Assembly: GCF_024749045.1 (NCBI RefSeq) | Contig: NZ_CP087184.1 | Span: forward strand, 3,348,001-3,412,000 | Direction: 5' to 3' | Length of the DNA stretch: 64,000 nucleotides | Source: Pseudomonas sp. B21-028 | Lineage (GTDB): Bacteria > Pseudomonadota > Gammaproteobacteria > Pseudomonadales > Pseudomonadaceae | Part shown: positions 35,479 through 44,584 of the stretch, one piece after another | Layout: each line of letters begins with the position of its first letter | How positions within the stretch are numbered: the first letter of the stretch is position 1 | Translations under genes and position numbers: made by a program | The notes under the pieces: generated by a model | Databases searched by the model: none | Told to the model about the DNA's origin: nothing | The model's input: only the letters and a program-made list of their open reading frames with translations

Positions 35479-36606
35479 TCAAAGATTGCGCGAAATGACC
35501 ATGCGCTGAATGTCGCTGGTGCCTTCGTAGATCTGGCAGACCCGCACGTCGCGGTAGATGCGTTCCAGCGGGAAGTCGTTGAGATAACCGTATCCGCCCA
35601 GGGTTTGCAACGCCATGGAGCAGACTTTTTCGGCCATTTCCGAGGCGAACAGCTTGGCCATGGAGGCCTCTACCAAAGCAGGCTGGCCGTTATCCCGCAG
35701 TGCGGCGGCGTAATGCACCATCTGCCGCGCCACGGCGATCTGGGTCGCCATGTCCGCCAGGCGGAACGCCACGGCCTGGTGCTCGATGATCGGCTTGCCG
35801 AAGCTCTGGCGTTCGCGGGCATAGTCCCGGGCCGCCTCGAATGCCGCCCGTGCCATGCCGACCGATTGCGCCGCGATGCCGACCCGCCCGCCTTCCAGGT
35901 TCGCCAGGGCGATCCTGTAGCCTTCACCCTCCTCCCCCAGCCGATTGGCAACCGGCACCTTCACATCTTCGAACAGGATCTGGCAGGTATCGGAAGCATG
36001 CTGGCCGAGTTTGTCCTCGACCCGCGCCACGCTGTAGCCCGGTGAGTCGGTGGGCACGATGAACGCGCTGATGCCACGCTTGCCCGCACTCGGGTCGGTC
36101 ACCGCGAACACGATCACCACCCCAGCGTTCTGCCCGGAGGTGATGAACTGCTTGCTACCGTTGAGCACGTAGTGATCGCCGTCCAGTCGCGCCCGGGTCT
36201 TGAGGCTGCTAGCGTCCGAGCCGGCCTGGGGCTCAGTCAGGGCAAAGGCGCCGAGCATCGCGCCGCTGGCCAGGGGCGTGAGAAACCGGGCCTTCTGTTC
36301 GTCGCTGCCGAACTTGAGGATCGGCACGCAGCCCACCGAATTGTGCACACTCATGATGGTCGAGCACGCCCCGTCGCCGGCGGCGATTTCTTCCAGGGCC
36401 ATGGCGTAGGTCAGGTAGCCGGTGTCGCAACCGCCCCATTGCTCCGGCACGAGCATGCCGAAGAAACCCAGCTCGGCCATTTCGCCGATGGCTTCCCTGG
36501 GAAAGCGGTGCTCGCGGTCCCACTCGGCGGCGAACGGCTTCAAGCGTTCCTGGGCGAACTGCCGGGCCACGTCGCTGATTTGTGTCTGTTCTTCAGTCGG
36601 GAGCAT
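35479..36606 (-). CDS. Acyl-CoA dehydrogenase, short/branched-chain type
   Basis: A 375-residue FAD enzyme. [13 protein letters not shown] is the first signature and [10 protein letters not shown] near the C-terminus holds the catalytic base Glu361; [16 protein letters not shown] is also standard. It makes 2-enoyl-CoA from short or 2-methyl-branched acyl-CoA and passes electrons to ETF. A gap of only 9 bp separates it from the thiolase upstream. Confidence 0.92.
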   Translation of the reverse strand: MLPTEEQTQISDVARQFAQERLKPFAAEWDREHRFPREAIGEMAELGFFGMLVPEQWGGCDTGYLTYAMALEEIAAGDGACSTIMSVHNSVGCVPILKFGSDEQKARFLTPLASGAMLGAFALTEPQAGSDASSLKTRARLDGDHYVLNGSKQFITSGQNAGVVIVFAVTDPSAGKRGISAFIVPTDSPGYSVARVEDKLGQHASDTCQILFEDVKVPVANRLGEEGEGYRIALANLEGGRVGIAAQSVGMARAAFEAARDYARERQSFGKPIIEHQAVAFRLADMATQIAVARQMVHYAAALRDNGQPALVEASMAKLFASEMAEKVCSMALQTLGGYGYLNDFPLERIYRDVRVCQIYEGTSDIQRMVISRNL

Positions 36607-36615
36607 GGTGATTCC

Positions 36616-37803
36616 TTAATACAGGCATTCAACGGCCATGGCCGTGGCTTCACCGCCGCCGATACAAATCGCTGCGACACCGCGCTTGAGGCCTTTCTGG
36701 CGCAGGGCCGAGAGCAGCGTCACCAGGATCCGCGCCCCGGAAGCACCAATCGGGTGGCCCAGCGCGCAAGCGCCGCCGTGGATGTTGACCTTGTCGTGGG
36801 GAATCTCCAGCTTGCCCATGGTCACCAGCCCGACCACGGCAAACGCTTCGTTGACCTCGAACAGATCGACTTCGTCCAGCGACCAGCCGGTCTTTTGCAT
36901 CAGTTTCTTCACTGCGCCAATCGGTGCAGTCGGGAAAAGGCTCGGGGTATCGGCAAACGCCGCGTGACCGTGAATCACCGCCAGGGGCTTCAGGCCGCGC
37001 TGCGTCGCCTGGCTCTGGCGCATCAGTACCAGCGCCGCGGCACCGTCGGAGATCGAGCTGGCGTTGGCCGCCGTCACCGTACCGCCTTCGCGGAACGCCG
37101 GCTTGAGGGATGCGATCTTGTCGATCCGCGCCTTGGGCGGCTGTTCGTCGTGGCTCACCGTGACCTGTTCCTTGCCGACCATGACCTGCAGCGGCACGAT
37201 CTCGGCATCGAAGCTGCCGTCCTTGATCGCCTGCTGGGCGCGGGTGGTGGACGCAATGGCGAAGGCGTCCTGGGCTTCACGGCTGAAACCATTGGCTTCG
37301 GCGCAATCTTCGGCAAAAGTGCCCATCAGACGGCCCTTGTCGTAGGCATCTTCCAGGCCGTCGAGGAACATGTGGTCCAGGACCTTGCCGTGGCCCATGC
37401 GCAAGCCGCTGCGGGCGCGATCGAGCAGATACGGGGCGTTGGACATGCTTTCCATGCCACCGGCCACCACTACCTCGGCACTGCCGGCCACGAGCATGTC
37501 ATGGGCGAGCATCGTCGCCTCCATGCCCGAACCGCACATTTTGTTCAGGGTGGTGCAACGGGTCGATTTGTCGAGCCCGGCACCCAGCGCCGCCTGCCGC
37601 GCCGGGGCCTGGCCCTGGCCGGCGGCGAGCACGCAACCGAACAGCACTTCCTCCACCGCACCCGGTGCGATACCGGCGCGTTCGACCGCTGCCTTGATGG
37701 CGGCCGCCCCCAGTTGCGAGGCGCTGAGGCTCTTGAGTTCGCCCTGGAAACCGCCCATGGGGGTGCGGACGGCGCTGACGATGACAATCGGATCGTGGGT
37801 CAT
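36616..37803 (-). CDS. Acetyl-CoA acetyltransferase (thiolase)
   Basis: A 395-residue thiolase starting MTHDPIVIVSAVRTP, fixed by GGAGG ten bases upstream. Nucleophile Cys90 is in LNKMCGSGME; GGACALGHPIGASGAR holds the catalytic His, and AICIGGGEATAM the second Cys. It cleaves acetoacetyl-CoA or 2-methylacetoacetyl-CoA in the last step of the pathway. The gaps to its neighbours are 9 and 13 bp. Confidence 0.93.
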   Translation of the reverse strand: MTHDPIVIVSAVRTPMGGFQGELKSLSASQLGAAAIKAAVERAGIAPGAVEEVLFGCVLAAGQGQAPARQAALGAGLDKSTRCTTLNKMCGSGMEATMLAHDMLVAGSAEVVVAGGMESMSNAPYLLDRARSGLRMGHGKVLDHMFLDGLEDAYDKGRLMGTFAEDCAEANGFSREAQDAFAIASTTRAQQAIKDGSFDAEIVPLQVMVGKEQVTVSHDEQPPKARIDKIASLKPAFREGGTVTAANASSISDGAAALVLMRQSQATQRGLKPLAVIHGHAAFADTPSLFPTAPIGAVKKLMQKTGWSLDEVDLFEVNEAFAVVGLVTMGKLEIPHDKVNIHGGACALGHPIGASGARILVTLLSALRQKGLKRGVAAICIGGGEATAMAVECLY

Positions 37804-37816
37804 GACAAAATCCTCC

Positions 37817-38578
37817 TTACTTCGCTGCCATGCGCAAGGCACCGTCGAGACGGATCACCTCGCCATTGAGCATGCTGTTTTCAATGATATGCCTGACCAG
37901 CGCCGCGTACTCGGCCGGTTTGCCCAGGCGCGGCGGGAACGGCACACCGGCGGCCAGGGAATCGCGGACTTCCGGGGTCATGCCGGCCATCATCGGCGTT
38001 TCGAAAATCCCCGGGGCAATGGTCATCACGCGGATGCCGAAACGCGCCAGTTCCCGGGCGGCCGGCAAGGTCAGGCTGGCAATCGCGCCCTTGGACGCCG
38101 CATAGGCTGCCTGGCCGATCTGGCCATCGAAAGCTGCCACCGACGCGGTGTTGATGATCACACCGCGCTCGCCGTCGGCATCGGCCTCGGTTTCAGCGAT
38201 GGCCGCAGCGGCCAGGCGCAGCAGGTTGAAGCTGCCGATCAGGTTGACGTTGATCACCTGGCTGAAGCTGGCGAGCCCATGAGGGCCGTTCTTGCCGAGG
38301 ATCTTTTCGCCACGCACGATGCCGGCACAGTTCACCAGGCCATTCAGCCCGCCGAATGCCTCGACGGTGGCCTTGACCGCCGCTTCGGCCGCCGCCTCGT
38401 TGCTGATGTCCGCGACCACGCTCCGGCAGCCGAGCTTCTGCGCCTGGGTGGCCACGGCTTCAGCATTGAGGTCCACCAGCATCACCTTGGCGCCGGCCTT
38501 GACCAGCAGCTCACCGGTGGCCGCACCGAGGCCGGACGCACCGCCGCTGACGAGGAATATCTTGTTGTCGATCTGCAT
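37817..38578 (-). CDS. 3-hydroxyacyl-CoA dehydrogenase, SDR (HSD10-like)
   Basis: A 253-residue short-chain dehydrogenase starting [20 protein letters not shown]. The cofactor motif [14 protein letters not shown], and the catalytic YAASK (in [11 protein letters not shown]) are all intact, in contrast to the SDR at 18241. The HSD10 type oxidises 3-hydroxy-2-methylbutyryl-CoA and short 3-hydroxyacyl-CoA. Two adjacent ATGs (38581 and 38578) exist; AAGGA is spaced better for 38578. Confidence 0.9.
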   Translation of the reverse strand: MQIDNKIFLVSGGASGLGAATGELLVKAGAKVMLVDLNAEAVATQAQKLGCRSVVADISNEAAAEAAVKATVEAFGGLNGLVNCAGIVRGEKILGKNGPHGLASFSQVINVNLIGSFNLLRLAAAAIAETEADADGERGVIINTASVAAFDGQIGQAAYAASKGAIASLTLPAARELARFGIRVMTIAPGIFETPMMAGMTPEVRDSLAAGVPFPPRLGKPAEYAALVRHIIENSMLNGEVIRLDGALRMAAK

Positions 38579-38594
38579 CATGGTTTCCTTGGAT

Positions 38595-40259
38595 TCAAGC
38601 TGAAACGTTCTGCGCCACCGCTTCTTGGGCTTTGGCGATTTCCTGGTTGCGCAAGATAAAGCGCTGCAACTTACCGCTTGGGGTTTTCGGCAAGTCGCTG
38701 ACAAATTCGATTTCACGGGGATACGCATGGGCCGCCAGGCGCTTGCGCACGTGCTGGCGCAGTTCTTCGGCCAGCTCCGGCGCGGCACGGTACTGGGCAC
38801 TGAGCACGACGAAGGCCTTCACCAGCTCGGTACGCTCCGGGTCGGGTTTGCCGACCACGGCGGCTTCCACCACGGCCGGGTGTTCGATCAAGGCGCTTTC
38901 CACGTCGAAGGGACCGACGCGGTAGCCCGAGGTGGTGATCACGTCGTCACTGCGACCGACGAAACTGATGCTGCCGTCCGGGTTCAGTTCGACGGTGTCA
39001 CCGCTCAGGTAATAATTGCCAACGAACGCCTTGGTCGGCCCACCCGCGTAACCGGCGAACCAGCACATTGGCGACTGGCTGCGGTCGACGGCAAGAATGC
39101 CCGGCTGGCCGACGCCCAGTTCCTGGTGGTTCTCATCCAGCACCACGATGCGGTGGCCCGGCGAGGCAAAACCGGCCGCCCCCAGGTGCACCGGATGCTC
39201 AAGCCCGTGGTGGTTGCACAGCACCATGCCCAGTTCGGTCTGGCCGTAATGGTCGTGGATCACCACGCCCAGGTTATCGGCGAACCAGCGGATCACTTCC
39301 GGGTTCAGCGGCTCGCCGGCACTGCTGACGATGCGCAGCCGGCCCTTGATCGAACAGGCGAACTGCTCGCCTCCGGCAATCAGCAGCCGATAGGCGGTGG
39401 GCGAACCCGTGAGGTTGGTGATGCCATATTTGTTGATGACCCGGCAGGTGCTTTCCAGGGTGAAGGGACCATCGTAGAAGGTGATGGGATGGCCCATCGC
39501 CAAGGGTCCGGTCACGCCGAAGTAAATACCGTAGGCCCAGCCTGGATCGGCGAGGTTCCAGAAGGCATCTTCGGGACGCAAATCCACCGCGTCACGGGTG
39601 TAACTCTGGAACGCGACGATGGCCTTGAGCGGTACGGCCAACGCCTTGGCCGGCCCGGTGGTGCCGGACGTGAACATCAGCAGGAACGGGTCTTCGCCGG
39701 TGAGCATGACCGGCTCGCATTGATTGGAGTGGTTTGCCACTTCAGCCCAGAAACTGAAGTCGCCCCGCACGATTCCCCGGCCTTGTTCGCCGCCGACGGT
39801 GACCACGGTGGGACAACCGCTCACTTCGTTGAGCTTCGGCCGGTTGACGCTGTCGGTGACGACGATGCGGGCGCCGGAGCTGCCGAGACGGTGCTCGATG
39901 GCCTTGGGCCCGAACGCGGTGAACAATGGCTGATACACGGCGCCGATGCGCCAGGTGGCAAGCACCACGATCAGCAGCCCCGCGGTGCGGGGCAGCAGGC
40001 CGGCGACCTTGTCGCCCTTGCCCACGCCCTGGGCCAGCAGGAAATTGGCGAAGCGCGCGGCGTCGTCTTGCAGGTCACGGTAGGTCCAGGTCGCGTCGCT
40101 GCCGTCACGGCCTTCCCAGAACAACGCGATACGCCCCGGCAACGCATGCCGGTCGCAACACTCGACACAGGCGTTCAGCGCCTCGAGCGAACCGTGCAGT
40201 GCGGTATTGACGGTGTGCAGGTAATCGAACTGCGACGTGGCGGACAGATAATCGCGCAT
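38595..40259 (-). CDS. Acyl-CoA synthetase (AMP-forming)
   Basis: A 554-residue adenylate-forming ligase starting [14 protein letters not shown], with GAGGG upstream. The P-loop [13 protein letters not shown], the YGQTE adenine motif, [21 protein letters not shown], and PSGKLQR with the C-terminal catalytic Lys are all present. It activates a short or medium carboxylate to the CoA thioester and thereby feeds the four enzymes encoded after it. First gene of the beta-oxidation operon; the araC gene upstream is on the same strand, 212 bp away, and is a likely regulator. Confidence 0.9.
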   Translation of the reverse strand: MRDYLSATSQFDYLHTVNTALHGSLEALNACVECCDRHALPGRIALFWEGRDGSDATWTYRDLQDDAARFANFLLAQGVGKGDKVAGLLPRTAGLLIVVLATWRIGAVYQPLFTAFGPKAIEHRLGSSGARIVVTDSVNRPKLNEVSGCPTVVTVGGEQGRGIVRGDFSFWAEVANHSNQCEPVMLTGEDPFLLMFTSGTTGPAKALAVPLKAIVAFQSYTRDAVDLRPEDAFWNLADPGWAYGIYFGVTGPLAMGHPITFYDGPFTLESTCRVINKYGITNLTGSPTAYRLLIAGGEQFACSIKGRLRIVSSAGEPLNPEVIRWFADNLGVVIHDHYGQTELGMVLCNHHGLEHPVHLGAAGFASPGHRIVVLDENHQELGVGQPGILAVDRSQSPMCWFAGYAGGPTKAFVGNYYLSGDTVELNPDGSISFVGRSDDVITTSGYRVGPFDVESALIEHPAVVEAAVVGKPDPERTELVKAFVVLSAQYRAAPELAEELRQHVRKRLAAHAYPREIEFVSDLPKTPSGKLQRFILRNQEIAKAQEAVAQNVSA

Positions 40260-40425
40260 GACCAGAATCCCTCTGTACTTTTTATTGGTTGGGGGAACCG
40301 TGAACAGGGGAATACTCGCGCCGAAGAGCTTGGGCGGCAATGGTCAAAGCTATCAAGTTGGCTGACTGGTTTGGCCATGGTTTGGAGCGAAGATTGTGGT
40401 GTGGAAGCAAACCGCTAACGGCGCT

Positions 40426-40461
40426 TCCTGTAGGCGCTGGCGAAGCCTGCGATCTATCGTC
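40426..40461. repeat. Solitary REP-like element
   Basis: CTGTAGGCGCTGGCGAAGCC followed by TGCGATC, a relative of the CTGTAGGAGCTGGCGAAGCC repeat common in pseudomonads, in the 212-bp gap between araC and the ligase gene. Only one arm is evident. The promoter of the ligase operon should lie in the same gap, downstream of it. Confidence 0.5.
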
Positions 40462-40471
40462 GCGGTTGTGC

Positions 40472-41488
40472 TCAGCCGGGGTCGTTGAGAATCAGGCTGC
40501 GGTAATGCCCCGGATTGGAACCGGACCACTTGCGGAACGCCTTGTAGAACGAGCTGGCATCGGCAAATCCCAGGCGCGAAGCAATCTCGACGAAACTGAT
40601 GGAAGGTTCGGCGAGCCAGGTGATCGCCAACTCCTTGCGCACGCTGTCCTTGAGCCCCTGGTAGGTCTGCCCTTCTTCCGCCAGGCGCCGGCGCAGGGTC
40701 GATGCCGACACACACAACTGTTGGGCCAGGGCTTCGGTTTCCGGCCATTGCTCGGCAGGCAGTTGACGCAGGTCGTGCCGGATCCGGCTGGCGAGGCTTT
40801 GCGGGTCGCGGTATTTGACCAGGATGTTGGCCGGAGCCCGGGCCAGGAACCGCTTGAACTCCTCGGCGCTGCGGCGGATGGGCAGGTCCAGGTACTCGGC
40901 GGCGAAGATCATCCGGGTACGGGGGCGCTCGAAGCGCAGATTCTGGGAAAACATCACCCGGTAGTCGTCGCAGAAATCCGGCGCCGGGCAGCGCAGCTCG
41001 ACGGACAGGATGGGGATCCGCCGTCCTGCCAGCCAGCAGGCCACGCCATGGACGATCATCCAGTAGGTGAAGTAGGTAAAGGCCCGCCGTGGCTCCTGAT
41101 CGTCTTCCAGCAGGACGATTTCCGCCAGGCTCTGCTGGCGCACCCACTGGGCCGGCAACTGTTCGAGCATCAGCGACAGGAACCCCAGCCCCGCCGTCAG
41201 GCCGGCCGCCAGTGTCGGCTGCGCCATGGCGCACTGGCAAAGGAAGGCCAGGCTGCCGGACTTGAGCTTGCGCGGGTCCATGCCGAAGAACTCATCGTCA
41301 AGGCGCCTTGCGAGCAAGCGCCAGAGCCGCGCATAGGCAGCGGCCGGTACCCGTGCCTGGGGATTGTCGAGCCATGCGGGAGCGATGCCGACCTTGCTCA
41401 GCACTTCATCGGTTGCCGGGCCTGGGGCGCAGCTTTGCAGCAGCGCCTCACGCACCAACTGGATGGAGATGGTGTCTTTTTCGGCCAT
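40472..41488 (-). CDS. AraC-family regulator with arabinose-binding-like N-terminal domain
   Basis: A 338-residue regulator. The N-terminal 190 residues resemble the dimerisation domain of OruR/ArgR-type AraC proteins, and the C-terminus has the AraC double helix (ALAQQLCVSASTLRRRLAEE, then EIASRLGFADASSFYKAFRKWSG). A GTG at 41503 overlaps the pssA stop (GTGA) and is in frame; ATG 41488 (MAEKDTISIQ) is the alternative used here. It precedes the beta-oxidation operon and probably controls it. Confidence 0.85.
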   Translation of the reverse strand: MAEKDTISIQLVREALLQSCAPGPATDEVLSKVGIAPAWLDNPQARVPAAAYARLWRLLARRLDDEFFGMDPRKLKSGSLAFLCQCAMAQPTLAAGLTAGLGFLSLMLEQLPAQWVRQQSLAEIVLLEDDQEPRRAFTYFTYWMIVHGVACWLAGRRIPILSVELRCPAPDFCDDYRVMFSQNLRFERPRTRMIFAAEYLDLPIRRSAEEFKRFLARAPANILVKYRDPQSLASRIRHDLRQLPAEQWPETEALAQQLCVSASTLRRRLAEEGQTYQGLKDSVRKELAITWLAEPSISFVEIASRLGFADASSFYKAFRKWSGSNPGHYRSLILNDPG

Positions 41489-41499
41489 GGCGCCGGTGT

Positions 41500-42843
41500 T
41501 CACAGGATCCGGTAAAGCAGCCGCTCGATCCGCACCCGGCTGACCCTTTTCAGGAACTTGGCCACCGCCGCCGGGTAGTCCGGCAACGCTTCCAGGTCCA
41601 GGTAGCGTTCGATTCGGCGGGTATGCCGGTAGATCTGCTCGAGCTCGGCCTTACGCGGTTCCAGCAACTCACCCTTGGGGTCGTCCAGCAACAGGGCGTT
41701 CTCCAGGTCCAGGCGGAACGCCCGCGGGTTGAGATTGTTGCCGGTCAGCAAGGTGTAGCGCTCGTCGACCCACATGCCCTTGAGGTGATAGCTGTTGTCG
41801 CCGTCACGCCACAAGTGCAGGTTCAACTGGCCGCTGTCGATGTAGCGCTGATGCCGCTTGGCGAAGCGACGCAGGCTGATTTCATACAGGTAAGGCAGCG
41901 CCGCGATGATCTTGAACGGTTCGCTCGGCGGGATGAAGAAGTCGTTGGCGGTTTTGTCGCCGACAATGATGTCGATCCTGACCCCACGGGCCAGGGCGCG
42001 GTTGAGCTCCCGGGTCACCGCCAGGGGCAGGTTGAAGTACGGCGTACAAATGGTCAGTTGCTGGCGACTGCTGGCGATCAGTTCGCCGATCGCCCGGCTC
42101 AGCGGGTTGTTCTTGCCGACGCCCAGCAACGGGCTCACCGACAGGCCGCTCTTGTCGAGGCTGCCGGCCGTGGTGTCATAGGCGGCGTACTTGAGCCGGC
42201 TGCGCAGGTCGCCAATGTCCTTGCGCAAACTGCGGGTGCTGGGCAGGTTCGGCAGGTCCAGGCGATGCACGGCCTTGGAGGTGATCAGGCCATGCTGCAC
42301 CAGGTGGTGCATCGAGTCGGCCAGCGCTGTGTTCTGCAGCAAGTGATAGCGGTCGTAGCGGTACTTGTCGAACTTGTGCAGGTAGACGTTGTTCAGGCTG
42401 GCGCCGCTGTAAAGCACGCAATCGTCGATCACGAAACCTTTCAAGTGCAGCACGCCGAACAGTTCGCGGGTTTGCACCGGCACGCCGTAGATCGGCACCT
42501 CGCTGGCATGGCTGCGCGTTTGCTCCTGGTACCACGCCGAGTTGCCCGGCTGCTTCTTGGCGCCGATCAGCCCGCGTTGGGCCCGCAACCAGTCCACCAC
42601 CACGACCACGTCCAGTTCCGGACGCGCCGCTTTGGCGGCATGCAGGGCATCGAGGATTTCCTGGCCGGCTTCGTCTTGTTGCAGATACAGGGCGACGATG
42701 TAGATGCGCTGGGTGGCCTGGGCGATTTTCTCCAGCAGGCAACGGCGGAACTCGGCTGCGCCATCGAGGATGGTCACGGCATCGGCGGTCAGTGCAAAGC
42801 TGCGCAGCTTGGGCAGCAGGGAGCGTTTGAAAAGCGACGGCAT
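41500..42843 (-). CDS. pssA: CDP-diacylglycerol-serine O-phosphatidyltransferase
   Basis: A 447-residue phospholipase-D-superfamily enzyme with two HKD motifs: HLKGFVIDD in the N-half and HLKGMWVDE in the C-half. LYSGASLNNVYLHKFDKYRYDRYH follows E. coli PssA closely (from memory). It makes phosphatidylserine, the precursor of phosphatidylethanolamine, at the inner membrane surface. No signal or membrane helix, as for E. coli PssA. The following araC gene starts at or just after its stop, possibly by GTGA overlap. Confidence 0.93.
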   Translation of the reverse strand: MPSLFKRSLLPKLRSFALTADAVTILDGAAEFRRCLLEKIAQATQRIYIVALYLQQDEAGQEILDALHAAKAARPELDVVVVVDWLRAQRGLIGAKKQPGNSAWYQEQTRSHASEVPIYGVPVQTRELFGVLHLKGFVIDDCVLYSGASLNNVYLHKFDKYRYDRYHLLQNTALADSMHHLVQHGLITSKAVHRLDLPNLPSTRSLRKDIGDLRSRLKYAAYDTTAGSLDKSGLSVSPLLGVGKNNPLSRAIGELIASSRQQLTICTPYFNLPLAVTRELNRALARGVRIDIIVGDKTANDFFIPPSEPFKIIAALPYLYEISLRRFAKRHQRYIDSGQLNLHLWRDGDNSYHLKGMWVDERYTLLTGNNLNPRAFRLDLENALLLDDPKGELLEPRKAELEQIYRHTRRIERYLDLEALPDYPAAVAKFLKRVSRVRIERLLYRIL

Positions 42844-42912
42844 AGGGCTCGCAAAAGGTCGATTCCGAAGAGCCGCTGAGCTTACACCATGGCGGATGGG
42901 TTTGGGACTCTA

Positions 42913-42957
42913 GTGGGAGCACAGCTTGCTCGCGATTGCGATGGCGAAGCCCATCGC
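42913..42957. repeat. Half REP element with a small hairpin
   Basis: GTGGGAGCACAGCTTGCTCG is a diverged REP arm with no inverted partner, followed by GCGATGG-cgaagc-CCATCGC (42938-42957), a perfect 7-bp stem. It lies upstream of the TetR promoter at 43000. Confidence 0.6.
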
Positions 42958-42999
42958 CAGCGAGCCAGGATTTCAAAAGTGCAGTCGCAGAAAAAACAT

Positions 43000-43028
43000 T
43001 TGACCAAGGAGAACGATCGTTCTACTGT
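43000..43028 (+). promoter_or_regulatory. Promoter with TetR-type operator in its spacer
   Basis: TTGACC (43000-43005), a 17-bp spacer and TACTGT (43023-43028) make a good sigma-70 promoter. The last twelve bases of the spacer are the perfect palindrome GAACGATCGTTC (43011-43022), a typical TetR-family operator. Initiation seven bases after the -10 box would fall at about 43035, next to the ATG at 43036, so the message would have almost no leader. Confidence 0.7.
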
Positions 43029-43035
43029 TTGCGCC

Positions 43036-43605
43036 ATGAACGAAATCATCAGCAACGACACACGAGACATCATCCTCGATGTCGCCGAAAAACTGATCTA
43101 TAAAAGTGGCATTGCGGCCACCGGCATGGATCTTCTGGTGAAAACCGCCGGCGTCTCCAGGAAAAGTGTCTACCGCTATTTCGCCAACAAGGACGACCTG
43201 ATCCTGGCTGCCCTCAAGCGGCGGGACGAGCGCTGGATGCACTGGTTCAGCACCGAGGTCGACAAGGCCCCTACCCCGACCGCACGGCTATACAACCTGT
43301 TCGCCGTGCTCAAGGGCTGGTTTGACAGCGACGGCTTCCGCGGCTGTGCGTTCATCAATACCAGTGGTGAAACCGGGGACCCACAGGACCCGGTCCGCCA
43401 ATTGGCGAAGCTGCATAAACAGAAGTTGCTCGATTACGTCACCCGTTTATGTATTGAACAAGGCGTCGAAGATCCCGAGGCCCTGGCCCGACAGTTACTT
43501 ATTCTGATCGATGGCGCCATTACTGTTGCACTGATCATGGGCGACCACACTGCCGCCGATCACGCCCAGGCCATGTTGAACGTGTTGTTGGTTGAAAAGA
43601 AATAA
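43036..43605 (+). CDS. TetR-family transcriptional regulator
   Basis: A 189-residue TetR regulator from MNEIISNDTRDIIL. Helix-turn-helix at about 10-55: GIAATGMDLLVKTAGVSRKS, then VYRYFANKDDLI. The C-terminal part (FRGCAFINTSGETGDPQDPV) resembles AcnR/YxaF-type effector domains. No ribosome site precedes the ATG, while the predicted transcription start coincides with it. The palindrome in the promoter fits autorepression. It is followed after 52 bp by the DUF1348 gene. Confidence 0.9.
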   Translation: MNEIISNDTRDIILDVAEKLIYKSGIAATGMDLLVKTAGVSRKSVYRYFANKDDLILAALKRRDERWMHWFSTEVDKAPTPTARLYNLFAVLKGWFDSDGFRGCAFINTSGETGDPQDPVRQLAKLHKQKLLDYVTRLCIEQGVEDPEALARQLLILIDGAITVALIMGDHTAADHAQAMLNVLLVEKK

Positions 43606-43657
43606 AAAGCTCATCCGCTGAACATCGTGAAACTTGATTCATCACTGGAGATTTGCC

Positions 43658-44137
43658 ATGTCGTCCCCTGCTGAAGTTCGTCCGCCCCTGCCGCCTTTCA
43701 CCCGTGAATCGGCCATCGAGAAAGTTCGCCTGGCCGAGGATGGCTGGAACTCTCGCGACCCACAGCGAGTGTCCCTGGCCTATACCCTGGACACCCAATG
43801 GCGCAACCGCGCCGAATTCGTCCATAACCGCGAAGAAGCCAAGGCCTTCCTGACCCGCAAATGGGCCAAGGAGCTGGATTACCGGCTGATCAAGGAACTC
43901 TGGGCGTTCACCGACAACCGCATCGCCGTGCGTTATGCCTACGAATGGCACGACGATTCGGGCAACTGGTTCCGTTCCTATGGCAATGAGAACTGGGAGT
44001 TCGACGAACAGGGCCTGATGTCCAACCGCTACGCCTGCATCAACGACCTGCCGATCAAGGAAAGTGAACGCAAATACCATTGGCCCCTGGGGCGTCGGCC
44101 GGACGATCATCCTGGGTTGTCTGAGCTGGGGTTGTAG
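43658..44137 (+). CDS. DUF1348 / NTF2-like (SnoaL fold) protein
   Basis: A 159-residue protein from [14 protein letters not shown], with GGAGA ahead of the [49 protein letters not shown] and [21 protein letters not shown] are the conserved blocks of DUF1348, small single-domain cytosolic proteins of the NTF2 fold with unknown ligand. It is commonly found next to a TetR repressor, as here, and is probably induced when that regulator is released. Confidence 0.88.
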   Translation: MSSPAEVRPPLPPFTRESAIEKVRLAEDGWNSRDPQRVSLAYTLDTQWRNRAEFVHNREEAKAFLTRKWAKELDYRLIKELWAFTDNRIAVRYAYEWHDDSGNWFRSYGNENWEFDEQGLMSNRYACINDLPIKESERKYHWPLGRRPDDHPGLSELGL

Positions 44138-44195
44138 ACACAACACTCTTGAGGGACCGGCGGTGGAACTCGAACCCTGCCGGCACCTTGGCCTC

Positions 44196-44559
44196 ATGTG
44201 GGAGCGAGCCTGCTCGCGATAGCGGTGGGCCTGCTTGCTTCAGTGTCGAATGTGCCGCCGCCATCGCGAGCAGGCTCGCTCCCACAGAGGATCGATGGTA
44301 GACACAACTTCCGCCAACACCCTAGCCCCCCATGTGGGAGCGAGCCTGCTCGCGATAGCGGTGGGCCTGCTTGCTTCAGTGTCGAATGTGCCGCCGTCAT
44401 CGCGAGCAGGCTCGCTCCCACAGGAGTTCTACCGATCAAACTCAAATCCCGCTGGTACCCTGGCCCCATGTGGGAGCGAGCCTGCTCGCGATAGCGGTGG
44501 GCCTGCTTGCTTCAGTGTCGATGTGCCGCCGTCATCGCGAGCAGGCTCGCTCCCACAGG
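44196..44559. repeat. Three tandem REPINs with a 136-bp period
   Basis: Units at 44196-44287, 44332-44422 and 44468-44559. Each is GTGGGAGCGAGCCTGCTCGC, then a repeated loop (GATAGCGGTGGGCCTGCTTG), then the inverted partner GCGAGCAGGCTCGCTCCCAC. Unit starts are spaced by 136 bp both times, and the linkers differ, so the REPIN, not the linker, is what repeats. It fills most of the gap 44138-44584 between convergent genes. Confidence 0.9.
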
Positions 44560-44584
44560 GTTCAGCGATCACAGGGCTTTAGCG

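Noticed and set aside
36172..37869. 565-codon frame antisense to acyl-CoA dehydrogenase and thiolase
   Set aside because: Shadow of two genes with intact catalytic motifs.
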